Part shown: in pieces, positions 1-8,620 of the stretch
Layout of the letters: each line of letters opens with the position of its first letter
Position numbering within the stretch: the stretch's first letter is position 1
Origin: Mycobacterium sp. OTB74
GTDB taxonomy: Bacteria > Actinomycetota > Actinomycetes > Mycobacteriales > Mycobacteriaceae
Length of the DNA: 64,000 nt
Reading direction: 5' to 3'
NCBI RefSeq assembly: GCF_029892685.1
Contig: NZ_JARXVD010000022.1
Coordinates: 1 to 64,000 of the forward strand
Notes under the pieces: model-generated
The model's database searches: none
What the model saw: only the letters and a program-made list of their open reading frames with translations
What the model was told of the DNA's origin: nothing
Program-made: the position numbers and the translations under genes

Positions 1-147
1 GTTGTCGATCAAGCCGCCCAATGGCGCGATCACGGACTGCGCTATCTGGTCGTGATGAACCTCAGCATCCTGCAGCCCAGCCTACGCAACGGTCTCACCG
101 CCAACGCACCTTTCCTGAGGCTTCTCCGCGGGCTCAAGAAATTATGA
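1..147 (+). CDS. C-terminal end of a luciferase-like (F420-dependent) oxidoreductase, partial
   Basis: The reading frame is open from base 1 to a TGA at 145-147 and gives the last 48 residues of a protein whose start lies outside the window. The tail reads as a helix rich in Trp/Arg (AAQWRDHGLRYLVV) followed by LRGLKKL at the very end, which resembles the C-termini of mycobacterial luciferase-like monooxygenases that use F420. The assignment rests on this short tail only. It stops just before the remains of dtd on the opposite strand, so the two genes were probably convergent. Confidence 0.45.
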   Translation, partial: VVDQAAQWRDHGLRYLVVMNLSILQPSLRNGLTANAPFLRLLRGLKKL

Positions 148-152
148 AGCGG

Positions 153-359
153 AGTGAGTTCGCCGTCGAGGATCCGCAGGCCAATTGTCTTCGCCGCCAT
201 CTTCCGCACGACCTCGACATCGTCGGAATGAGTGAGACCAACCAGCGCCACCAGCCCCTGTCCGTCCGGGCTGATCTGACCCCCGGCGTGTCCGTCGACC
301 GACACCAGCGCTGACGTCACTCGCTGTACCACAGCTCGCATGCTCGCCGATGTTGCCAC
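153..359 (-). pseudogene. D-aminoacyl-tRNA deacylase (dtd), N-terminal remnant 1
   Basis: From an ATG at 359 or 341 the minus strand encodes a good match to the first ~60 residues of mycobacterial D-aminoacyl-tRNA deacylase (RAVVQRVTSALVSVDG, then GQGLVALVGLTH and LRILDGELT). The enzyme normally hydrolyses D-amino acids from mischarged tRNA and is about 145 residues long. Homology stops abruptly near 153, and the frame then runs into the end of the neighbouring plus-strand gene. The SQFTLYAD and later catalytic segments are absent, so this copy cannot be functional. A second remnant broken at nearly the same residue lies at 3666-3935. Confidence 0.6.
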
Positions 360-718
360 AGCAGTTGTGGTCTGCCAGTAGCGGCGAACCCTACGACCAT
401 TGGCCCTAAGTTGATGTGACTGCGTTCGTCAACAACGCTCACGGAATTGCATTGATACAGAACCAATTTCGAGGTTTCGCGTCAGATTCGCCAGGACGGC
501 CACGGCACGACACGAATTGGGCACTATCTGTACTTCGTCGGCCGATCGCGTGCGAGTGCCCATCGAACCTCGAACGCCTGGCTGCATTGGACAGCGTGCT
601 TGATGAGCCATGTCGCAGTGCACGGTGACCCAACATGTGCATCCCGAGATGTCGTATTCGACATCAACTGCCACTTTGATCTAACTCGGAACGCACCAAA
701 TCGGACCCGACCTGTTAG

Positions 719-1033
719 TCATCCCGTCGGCGGCCGACTTGCTTCGCCCACGGCAGTGTTTTCGATTTTCAGGAGTTCGTGCGCCGGGATGTCAAGTGCC
801 GCCGCAAGATCAAACAGCCGCTCATAGAGCAAGCCACTCTTGCCGAGTTCGACGTCCACCAAGAGGTTTCGAGAAAAGCCAGAACGTAAGGCCAGGGTTT
901 CCTGGGTCAACCCGGTGCGCGTCCGAATCTCGCGAATGCGTCGTCCCACTGCTAAGCGCACCCGTTCCCATTCGGCCAGGCGTTCCGGGTCGGACTGATC
1001 TGGGTCTGCTGCACGATCAGGTGAAGGTGTCAC
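719..1033 (-). CDS. XRE-family helix-turn-helix regulator of the transposition unit
   Basis: Encodes about 104 residues if read from the GTG at 1033, which overlaps the stop codon of the transposase gene as GTGA and so suggests translational coupling. A longer ATG-started frame (to 1189) would lie inside the transposase gene and is less likely. Residues ~30-90 form an HTH_XRE domain (RIREIRTRTGLTQETLALRS, then a second helix pair ending PAHELL). It is the last gene of a three-gene minus-strand unit and probably represses or tunes transposition, by analogy with other element-borne XRE proteins. No separate operator was recognised. Confidence 0.75.
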   Translation of the reverse strand: MTPSPDRAADPDQSDPERLAEWERVRLAVGRRIREIRTRTGLTQETLALRSGFSRNLLVDVELGKSGLLYERLFDLAAALDIPAHELLKIENTAVGEASRPPTG

Positions 1034-2652
1034 CCATCCGTGCAGCAGACCCCATCGATCCTGCCCGTAGCTTCCGTGTAGATGTCCCAGATTTCCAAGG
1101 GGCACAGCTGTGCTTGAATCTCCTCCTTGCTCCTGCTTGGTAGTACGAACCCCTCGTGTGGTCTGCGGTGGTAGTCCAGCGCTATCCACTGGCGCAAGTA
1201 GTTCTGCAGGAAACTGGCGGTCACCAGCGGCTCCTCGGCGACGAACCGTCCCCGCTGAAGGACGTTGCGGCCCTTATATCCAGGCAGTCGCTGCAGTCCG
1301 CGCTGAAGCGATTCGTGCCATCGCTCGACGTGCGGGTTATCGGTGGGTTTTCCTCCCCTACTTGGCAGCAGGTCGATTCCTAACGTCCCGAGCAGCTCCC
1401 TGACGGGCAGCGAATGAAAGTTCGATCCCAAATCGACATGGATCCCGTCCGGGAGCACTGATGGCACAAAATGCTCGCCATTCGGATTGATCAGATCCGG
1501 GGCAACGGAAAGCCGCGGCGCGGAATCGCGCTGACAGGTGGACAAATCGATGGCCTCGGGCAGGCCGCACCACCGCCAGTTGCTGACATCGGTTCCGTCG
1601 ACAGTCATGGCGAACGGGCGACAGATGTCGTAGATCAGCATCAGTGTGTCTTGGCTGTTGGCTGACAAGGGGACAACGCGCAACGCCAGGATGACGCGGG
1701 TCGCCACGTCGATGGCGGTCAAGATTTGGACGCTAACGGCTTTCCCGCTCAGCGCGTCGTAGACGAGGTTGTCGGCATTGGTCGCATCGATCGCCACAAC
1801 TTGCCCGGGACGCACCGCCGCAAATTGGCGGGTACCGGAAACCTCACGCTGCGCTGCGCTGCGCTGGGCGCGGGTTGTTTCGCCCCTCTTATGTTTGGTC
1901 CACGACATGTACTGCTGGGTTAATCGCTGAGGGGTTCTCGGATCGGTGATGCCCTCCTTGAGGAGTTCGGCGCGTGCTCGGCGTTCCAGTTCTTGAATGG
2001 ACACCGTCGAGGTGTCTCCGTCGAGCATGTTGATCTGTCGTTCGAAGGCCTTGCGGAAGTCTTCATCGATGCGGTCCCATGACGTTGGCGTGTGGGTGCT
2101 GCGCCCGTCGATGAGTCCGAGAATGCCGTGCCGTTCCCAGTTACGCATCCAATTGCCTAGCGTGCTGGGACTGATTCCTGCGCTTTGGATTTCGCCGTCG
2201 CGGACCCGGCGTTGCACAGGGTAGTCGGACTGTCTGTGTCGGTTGAGTTGTACGGCCATTGCCTGACAACGGGCCGTTAGTGACATCTTGAAGAACGGAC
2301 CGAATGGATGATGGGGTTCGCCGGGCCTGGCTAGCTCGGGGTGTCCGTCACGGTACCCCGTGTAGATCTCTTGCACGATCTCCAGCTTGGTCAGCGTTGC
2401 CGCGCGTGCCGCGTCGTCGAGTGCGTCCCACTGCGGACGCAGTGACTCTGACAGAGCCGCGATGTCCCCGCCTTCGATATTCAGAATGGTCGAAAGGTCC
2501 CAGTAGTGCGTGTGGGTGATGCAGCCGAACGGATCCCGAAGGTCCACTCCATCATTGAGCACTTTCACGACTAGTGCTGCGCCTGCATCGGTGAAAACTA
2601 GATGATTTTCGATGAGGTACGTTCTCCCGGGGGAAAATTCGGGTGCGGCCAT
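1030..2652 (-). CDS. TnsB/Mu-like DDE transposase
   Basis: Encodes about 540 residues. The ATG at 2652 follows the stop of the upstream TnsA-like gene by one base. A helix-turn-helix region (STLGNWMRNWERHGILGLID) precedes an rve integrase core, in which the DDE acidic residues can be placed at VVAIDATNAD, HVDLGSNFHS and NPHVERWHESL. A beta-barrel-like C-terminal part follows. This is the Tn7 TnsB / phage Mu MuA family, which joins transposon 3' ends to target DNA. Together with TnsA it would act as a heteromeric transposase. No TnsC ATPase or TnsD/E target selector is adjacent, which is unusual for classical Tn7. Confidence 0.85.
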   Translation of the reverse strand: MAAPEFSPGRTYLIENHLVFTDAGAALVVKVLNDGVDLRDPFGCITHTHYWDLSTILNIEGGDIAALSESLRPQWDALDDAARAATLTKLEIVQEIYTGYRDGHPELARPGEPHHPFGPFFKMSLTARCQAMAVQLNRHRQSDYPVQRRVRDGEIQSAGISPSTLGNWMRNWERHGILGLIDGRSTHTPTSWDRIDEDFRKAFERQINMLDGDTSTVSIQELERRARAELLKEGITDPRTPQRLTQQYMSWTKHKRGETTRAQRSAAQREVSGTRQFAAVRPGQVVAIDATNADNLVYDALSGKAVSVQILTAIDVATRVILALRVVPLSANSQDTLMLIYDICRPFAMTVDGTDVSNWRWCGLPEAIDLSTCQRDSAPRLSVAPDLINPNGEHFVPSVLPDGIHVDLGSNFHSLPVRELLGTLGIDLLPSRGGKPTDNPHVERWHESLQRGLQRLPGYKGRNVLQRGRFVAEEPLVTASFLQNYLRQWIALDYHRRPHEGFVLPSRSKEEIQAQLCPLEIWDIYTEATGRIDGVCCTDG

Positions 2653-2653
2653 C

Positions 2654-3424
2654 TCAACTGCCCGCCAGTTCCGGTCCCAGCGCAACTGCAGTCTCGCGCT
2701 CCCAATGCGCATCCATGTCGATGGTCAGCACACCGGACCAGATCAAATGCCATACCACTGCGATCAATTCGCCCGATCCGTCATCGCAATCAAACAGATC
2801 CCCCAGCGTCGCCCCTGGGTAGCGCACGGCGGAGCAGATCCGCTTTTGGACCGCATCCGCCCTTGTCGGTCGACGTCGAAAACCATGTAACCACAACAAG
2901 TTAACCCGCTCGGTGCGACCCAGTCCGGGGAACACCTCATGCCGCCAACCTACTGCTCCGCACGCCGGCGCGGTGATGGTCATGGCTCGCCGAAATTTAT
3001 CAGTCTGCTTGTCTGGCGATCGGGCATCCCATACAGTGACGGACCCATCTGTTTTCCAGGTCAGCAGATCAGGAAAATGATGGCCGTCCTCACTGCCACG
3101 CCAGAACAAGGTAAACGGCTGCGACACAATGCCTTCCACAGCTGGGTCTCGGTCGACCTTGCGTAGCAGGTCATGTTCCAGACCCGACTCCAACTGGAGG
3201 TAGCCACCGTTGGTCATCGAATACGCAGTCACGGGTATGTGGCGGTTGTGTTTCGACGATCGTGGTATCCGGGTCGGTTGCAGCCGATCGAGCGGCGGGT
3301 GCCCCTGCGCGGCCCAATTCCACGCCGGCATGTCATTGCCGCCTATCCGAAACGTCCATGTAAGGACTAACCGCGGATCCCCTGGGGCTACCGCACGGTC
3401 GAGATTCGACGACAAAGACGCCAT
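2654..3424 (-). CDS. TnsA-like transposase endonuclease subunit
   Basis: Encodes 256 residues, first gene of the unit. After an N-terminal stretch the nuclease core shows a conserved Glu (QLESGLEHDLL), an HFPDLL motif, and then TVWDARSPDK where the usual pattern is D-x-K; here the last residue is Arg. TnsA nicks the 5' ends of Tn7-type elements and partners TnsB, encoded immediately downstream. The ATG at 3424 is the first start; an internal Met (MPAWNW) about 30 codons later is an alternative. The non-canonical catalytic Lys position leaves strand-cleavage activity uncertain. Confidence 0.75.
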   Translation of the reverse strand: MASLSSNLDRAVAPGDPRLVLTWTFRIGGNDMPAWNWAAQGHPPLDRLQPTRIPRSSKHNRHIPVTAYSMTNGGYLQLESGLEHDLLRKVDRDPAVEGIVSQPFTLFWRGSEDGHHFPDLLTWKTDGSVTVWDARSPDKQTDKFRRAMTITAPACGAVGWRHEVFPGLGRTERVNLLWLHGFRRRPTRADAVQKRICSAVRYPGATLGDLFDCDDGSGELIAVVWHLIWSGVLTIDMDAHWERETAVALGPELAGS

Positions 3425-3665
3425 TTCGTACCCACAGTTTCACGATGTGTGATGTACATCACAGTAGCACCGAATGCGGGGGTCCACTCACACTGGGTTA
3501 CAAAAGTCAAGTGCAAACGCAGAACGTAGCGGACCGATCCACGCGCGCAGACAGATCAGCAAGTATCTCAGCAATCGATACCTGTGCGCACTTCCGTCAA
3601 GAAGAACGAATGAGCGTCAAGATTCAGATCTACAGCTAATTTCGTTAGGTAACTGCGTAGTTTAA

Positions 3666-3935
3666 CTACAACTGGCAATTAATTAAACTTCTTTGCATCT
3701 CGACAACATTAACATCAGCTGCGCTGAGCTCGCCGTCGAGAATGCGCAGCCGCCAGAGTTTGTCGGCCATCTTGCGCACCACCGCCACATCATCGGTGTG
3801 CGTCAGACCGACCAGGGCCACCAAACCTTGGCTGACCGGCCGAATCTGCCCCACCACATTTCCGTCGACCAGAACCCGCGCTGACGTAACCCGCTGCACC
3901 AGAACCCGCACAATCGCCGATGCTGCCACAGCCAT
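3666..3935 (-). pseudogene. D-aminoacyl-tRNA deacylase (dtd), N-terminal remnant 2
   Basis: From the ATG at 3935 the frame encodes the dtd N-terminus (VRVLVQRVTSARVLVDG, GQGLVALVGLTH, KLWRLRILDGELSAAD) and then leaves homology, ending after 89 residues at TAA. Only about the first third of the enzyme is present, without the SQFTLY region. The nucleotide sequence is clearly related to remnant 1 at 153-359, including the stretch 5' of the start, but has diverged, so the duplication is not recent. The divergent gene at 3955 starts 20 bp away. Confidence 0.6.
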
Positions 3936-3954
3936 TGTCGTTACTCTGTAGCTC

Positions 3955-5019
3955 GTGGACCACTCGGGCTTGACCTGGCGCGGCACCGTTCTGACTCGAC
4001 GATCAATCCTGGTTGGCCTCGGCGCCGTCGGCGCGTTCCTCGCCGTCGATCTGGGATTGGTCGCGTACACCAGCAGGGCTGGCACGCTGAACCGCCAGAC
4101 ATTCCTCGACGGATTCCGAACTGTTTACGGCGTACACCCCGGCTTCCGAAAGAACCACGCCAAGGGTGTCGCGGTGGTCGGCTACTTCACCAGCAACGGC
4201 AAAGCCACCGAATTGTCCCGGGCAAGCCTGTTCGAGCCGGGCGAAACACCTGTGGAGGGGCGGTTTTCGCTCGCCGGCGGCAACCCCACCATGGCCGACA
4301 CCCCCGGTGCCGCCCGCGGACTGGGTCTGGTGTTCGGCCTGCCCGGAGCGGACCAATGGCGGACCGCAATGCTGAATCTTCCAGTATTCCTTGATAATTC
4401 ACCGCAGGGGTTCTACGACCGGTTGCTGGCCTCCAAAACCGTGGGCGGCAAGCCCGACCCGGCCGCGATGGCTGCATTTCTCAAACAGCACCCGGAGACC
4501 GCCGCAGCCATGGCTCTGGTCAAAAAATCCCCTCCCACACCAGGTTTCGCCGACAGCACATATAGTGGCCTGAACACTTTCTACCTGGCCGGGCCGGCTG
4601 GCATCCGCACCCCGGTCCGGTGGACCTTCGTCCCGAACCAGGAAGCGCTGCCGGCGCAGTCGAATCAGCCCAACGCTCTGTTCGACGCGCTGATCAAGCA
4701 GTTGAAAGCCGGTCCGCTGCACTGGGTTCTGCGGTTTACCGTCGGCCACCCAGCAGATCCGATCGACTCGACACTGCCGTGGCCGGCCGACCGGCGAACC
4801 ATCGATGCCGGCATCCTGACCCTCACCGAAGCCCAGACCGACCGGGCCGGCAACGCCCGAGACGTCAACTTCGACCCACTGGTGCTGCCCGACGGCATCG
4901 AACCGTCTGATGATCCTCTGCTCAGTGCGCGTTCAGCGGTGTACGCCGGGTCGTTCCGGGCGCGCACCACCGAGCCGAAAACCCCCTCACCCGTTCAGGT
5001 CGAGAGTGTGAACCCATGA
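3955..5019 (+). CDS. Catalase-related peroxidase (SrpA-type)
   Basis: Encodes 354 residues from GTG. A short Arg-containing N-terminus and a hydrophobic segment (ILVGLGAVGAFLAVDLGLVA, residues ~20-40) act as signal anchor, after which a compact catalase fold follows (HAKGVAVVGYF, ARGLGLVFGLP, NTFYLAGP, TPVRWTFVP). It belongs to the small catalase-related haem peroxidase group (SrpA), shorter than ordinary ~500-residue catalases, and would use peroxide or organic peroxide outside the membrane. Its stop overlaps the start of a cytochrome b561 gene (ATGA), so the cytochrome is the likely electron donor; that pairing is known for this family. Confidence 0.85.
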   Translation: MDHSGLTWRGTVLTRRSILVGLGAVGAFLAVDLGLVAYTSRAGTLNRQTFLDGFRTVYGVHPGFRKNHAKGVAVVGYFTSNGKATELSRASLFEPGETPVEGRFSLAGGNPTMADTPGAARGLGLVFGLPGADQWRTAMLNLPVFLDNSPQGFYDRLLASKTVGGKPDPAAMAAFLKQHPETAAAMALVKKSPPTPGFADSTYSGLNTFYLAGPAGIRTPVRWTFVPNQEALPAQSNQPNALFDALIKQLKAGPLHWVLRFTVGHPADPIDSTLPWPADRRTIDAGILTLTEAQTDRAGNARDVNFDPLVLPDGIEPSDDPLLSARSAVYAGSFRARTTEPKTPSPVQVESVNP

Positions 5020-5546
5020 CGGACCGCTTTCCCACCCGGAGCCGCGTGCTGCACTGGCTGACCGCACTGGGCATCTTCGCCGCGCTGCTGATCGGCTTCA
5101 CCATGACCAATGCCATCGGCTCCCACCGGACTCTGGTCAATGTCCATATGACGCTGGGCATCAGCATCCTGGTCATCGTGATCGTCCGGGCGGCAAACAG
5201 ATTCACCCATAAGCCGCCGAAGTGGCCCGACACCGTGGGCCACTGGGAGGGCAAGGTGGTCGCCTGGTCAGAGAAGTCGATGTACGTCATGATGCTGGCA
5301 CAGCCGCTGGTCGGCTGGGCCATGGTGTCGGCGGGCGGGTTACCTGTACGGGTCTTCGGCGGTATCACGCTGCCACACATCGCACCCTTCGACGCTGACC
5401 TGTACGGCGTACTGCGCCAGACACATTCGGTGGTGGCGTACTTGTTGGTGGCAACAGTGGCCGCCCACGTCAGTGCGATTCTGCTGCACACCCTGACGTT
5501 GCGCGACCACATGTTGTCGCGGATGACCTTCGGTCGGCGCGGCTAG
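5016..5546 (+). CDS. Cytochrome b561 family membrane protein
   Basis: Encodes 176 residues with four predicted membrane helices (around LTALGIFAALLIGFTM, LGISILVIVIVRA, MLAQPLVGWAMVSAG and VVAYLLVATVAAHVSAI). His residues in the first helix (RVLHWLTALG), in NVHMTLG and in the later helices (RQTHSVV, VAAHVSA) are candidate axial ligands for two b haems. It overlaps the upstream peroxidase gene by four bases and probably passes quinol electrons to it. The downstream hisS gene is convergent and overlaps its last bases. Confidence 0.85.
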   Translation: MTDRFPTRSRVLHWLTALGIFAALLIGFTMTNAIGSHRTLVNVHMTLGISILVIVIVRAANRFTHKPPKWPDTVGHWEGKVVAWSEKSMYVMMLAQPLVGWAMVSAGGLPVRVFGGITLPHIAPFDADLYGVLRQTHSVVAYLLVATVAAHVSAILLHTLTLRDHMLSRMTFGRRG

Positions 5547-6802
5547 CGCACCCGAGCCACGACCTGGGCGACGACGTCTGCGATCGGCACGTCGACCTGC
5601 TCACCGGTCGACAGGTCCTTCACGCCGACAGTGCCTGCCTCAACATCACGGTCACCGGCCACCAGCGCCAGTTTGGCGCCAGAACGGTCGGCTGCCTTCA
5701 TCGCACCCTTGAGTCCGCGGTCGCCGTAGCACATATCGGTGCGCACGCCCGAACCACGCAGGGCCGCAACCAGTTTCGCCAACTCGAGCTTGGCCGGTGC
5801 ACCCAGTGGCACAGCGAACACGTCGACCGCTGCAGTAGATCCGACTGTCTTGCCCTCGGCCTTCAAGGCCAGCACCGTGCGGTCCACACCGAGCCCGAAC
5901 CCGATGCCCGACAGGTCCTGCCCGCCCAACTGCTTCATCAGCCCGTCGTACCGACCACCGCCGCCGATACCGGACTGGGCACCGAGTCCGTCGTGCACGA
6001 ACTCGAAAGTGGTCTTGGTGTAGTAGTCCAGCCCACGGACCATGCGCGGATTGATCACGTAAGGCACACCCAGCGCGTCCAGGTAGGCCAGCACGGTGTC
6101 GAAGTGCGCCTTTGCCGCGTCAGACAGGTGATCGAGCATCACCGGCGCATCGGCAGTCATCTCTTTCATGTGCGGGCGCTTGTCGTCGAGCACACGCAGC
6201 GGGTTGATCTCCGCGCGGCGCCGGGTGTCTTCGTCGAGGTCCAACTTAAACAGGAAGTCCTGCAACAACTCCCGGTACTGCGGGCGGCAGCTGTCATCAC
6301 CCAGCGAGGTGATCTCCAGCCGGAAGCCGTCGAGCCCCAGGGAGCGGAACCCGGTGTCGGCCAAGGCGATCACTTCGGCGTCCAGCGCCGGGTCGTCGAC
6401 GCCGATGGCCTCCACACCGACCTGCTGCAACTGGCGGTACCGGCCGGCCTGTGGCCGCTCGTAGCGGAAGAACGGTCCCGAGTACCGGAGCTTGGCCGGC
6501 AAGGCACCTCGGTCCAGGCCATGTTCGATCACGGCCCGCATCACTCCCGCGGTGCCCTCGGGCCGCAGGGTGACCGACCGGTCGCCACGGTCGGCGAAGG
6601 TGTACATCTCCTTGGACACCACGTCGGTGGATTCGCCGACCCCGCGGGCGAACAACGCGGTGTCCTCGAACACCGGCAGCTCGATGTGCCCGTAGCCTGC
6701 CAGACGAGCGGCGTTCAGCAGCCCGTCACGGACCGCGACGAACTCCGCCGAGTCGGGCGGCAGGTAATCCGGGACGCCCTTGGGCGCCTGAAAATCAGTC
6801 AA
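5543..6802 (-). CDS. hisS: Histidine-tRNA ligase
   Basis: Encodes 419 residues, a normal length for bacterial HisRS. Class II synthetase motifs are visible: motif 2 around PLRYSGPFFRYERPQAGRYR, the histidine-specific LDYYTKTTFEF and GGGGRYDGL, and motif 3 as GIGFGLGVDR. A C-terminal anticodon-binding domain starts near VDVFAVPLG. It charges tRNA-His with histidine using ATP. It overlaps the end of the metallo-hydrolase gene upstream by four bases (ATGA), the same arrangement as Rv2580c-Rv2581c in M. tuberculosis. Confidence 0.97.
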   Translation of the reverse strand: MTDFQAPKGVPDYLPPDSAEFVAVRDGLLNAARLAGYGHIELPVFEDTALFARGVGESTDVVSKEMYTFADRGDRSVTLRPEGTAGVMRAVIEHGLDRGALPAKLRYSGPFFRYERPQAGRYRQLQQVGVEAIGVDDPALDAEVIALADTGFRSLGLDGFRLEITSLGDDSCRPQYRELLQDFLFKLDLDEDTRRRAEINPLRVLDDKRPHMKEMTADAPVMLDHLSDAAKAHFDTVLAYLDALGVPYVINPRMVRGLDYYTKTTFEFVHDGLGAQSGIGGGGRYDGLMKQLGGQDLSGIGFGLGVDRTVLALKAEGKTVGSTAAVDVFAVPLGAPAKLELAKLVAALRGSGVRTDMCYGDRGLKGAMKAADRSGAKLALVAGDRDVEAGTVGVKDLSTGEQVDVPIADVVAQVVARVR

Positions 6803-7491
6803 CTCAAACCTTCGAGAAATGGGTTGGAACGGCGTTCGGCGCCGATCGTGGTCTGCGGGCCGTGCCCCGGTAGTACCACGGTGTCGTCGTCGAGCACCAA
6901 CAGTTTTGTCACGATCGAGTCCAGCAGGTCCCGGCCGCTGCCGCCCGGGAGATCGGTGCGGCCCACCGACTGCTTGAACAAGGTGTCACCGGTGAACACC
7001 AGGTCGCCTGGACCTTCCTGGGCGAGCGAAGCGACGGGACCAGTAACCGTCGTGCGGAACACGACCGAGCCACGGGTGTGCCCCGGCGTGTGGTCGACCG
7101 TCACGGTGATGCCGCCCAGGTCGAGCTTGTCACCGTCGCGGTCCAGCTCGATGACCTCACGAGGCTCGGAGAACAACGTCCCGAACGCCAGCTGAGCCAC
7201 GCGCGGCCCGAACCCCTTGATCGGGTCGGTCAGCATGAACCGGTCGTCAGGATGGATATAGGCCGGACAGCCGTAGGTGTCGGCCACCTTCTGCGCAGAC
7301 CAGATGTGGTCGACGTGCCCATGGGTGAGCAGCACTGCGGCCGGGGTCAGCCGGTTCTCATCGAGAATCCGGCGCAGCTGGCCCATGGCCCGCTGTCCCG
7401 GATCGACCACGATGGCATCCGAACCAGGGCGCGACGCCAGGACGTAGCAGTTGCACTGCAACATCCCAGCGGCAAACCCCGTCAGTAACAC
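6799..7491 (-). CDS. MBL-fold metallo-hydrolase (glyoxalase II-like)
   Basis: Encodes 230 residues. It shows the metallo-beta-lactamase metal motifs THGHVDHIW (HxHxDH), DHTPGHTRGSVVF, GDTLFKQSVGR and the final PGHGPQT. The family includes hydroxyacylglutathione hydrolases; mycobacteria lack glutathione, so the natural substrate may be another thioester and is unknown. It is co-transcribed with hisS (4-bp overlap) and matches the position of Rv2581c. The start codon is GTG; no strong alternative was seen. Confidence 0.85.
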   Translation of the reverse strand: MLLTGFAAGMLQCNCYVLASRPGSDAIVVDPGQRAMGQLRRILDENRLTPAAVLLTHGHVDHIWSAQKVADTYGCPAYIHPDDRFMLTDPIKGFGPRVAQLAFGTLFSEPREVIELDRDGDKLDLGGITVTVDHTPGHTRGSVVFRTTVTGPVASLAQEGPGDLVFTGDTLFKQSVGRTDLPGGSGRDLLDSIVTKLLVLDDDTVVLPGHGPQTTIGAERRSNPFLEGLS

Positions 7492-7557
7492 GCCAACCAG
7501 TTTCCCATCTTCAGTTCACGCCGCTGGCAGTACCCATGTCCGTGCAAAACTGTGTTT

Positions 7558-8490
7558 ATGAGTCAACCAGGACCTCCGGGCGACGATCAGCACGGTCTCG
7601 GGTACGGCTACGGTCCGGGCGGTCCCTATCCCCCACCTGGCCAAGGCGCTTACCCACCGTCACCGGGGTATCCGAATTATGGTGCACCGCAACAGTTCCC
7701 CGTTCCAGGTCCCATTCCAGGCGGCTATCCCGGATGGCCCGTGCCACCCCCGCCCGCCAAGAGTGGCAAGAGCCGCGTAGGTTTGGCGATTTTCGCGGTC
7801 CTGGCAGTGTTCGCGCTGGTAGCGGTGGGTGTCATCGTCGTGGTTGCACGCCACCACCAGTCCCCCGCTTCGTCAGCTGCCTCTTCCGCCACAATGTCGA
7901 CGGACGCCGGGGCTGCTGGCCAGCCGAAATCGGTCCACATCGCCGCGCCCAACGTCGCCACCAAGCCCGGCAGCACCGAACCCAAGGTCCAACTGGTGAC
8001 CTACGAAGACTTCCTATGCCCGGTCTGCGGGGCGTTCGAGTCCATGTACGCCCAGACGATCAACCAGCTGATCGACAGTGGCCAGATCGCGGTGGACTAC
8101 ACCTTGGTGTCGGTTCTGGGCCAGCACAAGACCAGCTCGTATTCCGTGCGTGCCGGCGCAGCCGGCTACTGCGTGGCCGACGCCGACACCGCCGCGTTCC
8201 GGCGGTTCCACGCGGCGCTGTTCGCCAACCAACCCGACGAGCTGGGCACCAGCTTCCCGGGTGACGACCAATTGATCGCGCAGGCCGCTGCGGCCGGCGC
8301 GACCGGTTCCGTGCCCGACTGCGTCCACAGCGGCAAATACCTCGACATGGTGAACAACGCGGCAGAAAACGCAAACATCGAAGGCACTCCGACCGTCTAC
8401 CTCAACGGTGTAGAGATCGGCCGCGAGCTGCTGATGAAGCGCGATCCGCGAGTCCTGCTCGACAAGGTGCAGGCCGTCACCGGTTCCTGA
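7558..8490 (+). CDS. Membrane-anchored DsbA-family thioredoxin-fold protein
   Basis: Encodes 310 residues from ATG 7558. Residues 1-68 are Pro/Gly/Tyr-rich and cytoplasmic, one transmembrane helix spans ~74-96, and the remainder is an extracytoplasmic thioredoxin domain with a CPVC redox motif at Cys154/Cys157 (EDFLCPVCGAFE). The cis-Pro region appears later in EGTPTVYLNG. It probably oxidises or isomerises disulfides in exported proteins. Pro-rich N-terminal tails of this kind are common on actinobacterial membrane proteins. It stands alone between the divergent MBL gene and ppiB. Confidence 0.85.
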   Translation: MSQPGPPGDDQHGLGYGYGPGGPYPPPGQGAYPPSPGYPNYGAPQQFPVPGPIPGGYPGWPVPPPPAKSGKSRVGLAIFAVLAVFALVAVGVIVVVARHHQSPASSAASSATMSTDAGAAGQPKSVHIAAPNVATKPGSTEPKVQLVTYEDFLCPVCGAFESMYAQTINQLIDSGQIAVDYTLVSVLGQHKTSSYSVRAGAAGYCVADADTAAFRRFHAALFANQPDELGTSFPGDDQLIAQAAAAGATGSVPDCVHSGKYLDMVNNAAENANIEGTPTVYLNGVEIGRELLMKRDPRVLLDKVQAVTGS

Positions 8491-8620
8491 CGCCGCACCG
8501 TAGCCGCGGCTGCGGGTCTTGGCACCATATTCAGCATTGCCTGGCACACTCGGTGCCGACGAAGAGGAAGCCGAACGGGCGTCTGCGACCCCGAGGCTGA
8601 TCACAAGGAGGACATCGGCA

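Larger units (their letters stand above)
719..3424 (-). mobile_element. Minimal Tn7-like transposition unit (tnsA-tnsB-xre), ends not resolved
   Basis: Three tightly coupled minus-strand genes form the unit: a TnsA-like nuclease, a TnsB-like DDE transposase and an XRE regulator, with a 1-bp gap and a GTGA overlap. The flanks (360-718 and 3425-3665) contain no gene I recognise and should hold the element ends, but I could not find convincing terminal inverted repeats or a target duplication by eye. Both flanks run into remnants of dtd, so the insertion lies in a repeatedly rearranged spot. The coordinates cover only the coding part. Confidence 0.65.

Noticed and set aside
360..3665. Terminal inverted repeats of the Tn7-like unit
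   Set aside because: Compared both flanks by eye (for example TGTGACTGCGTTCGTC near 415); matches were no better than chance.
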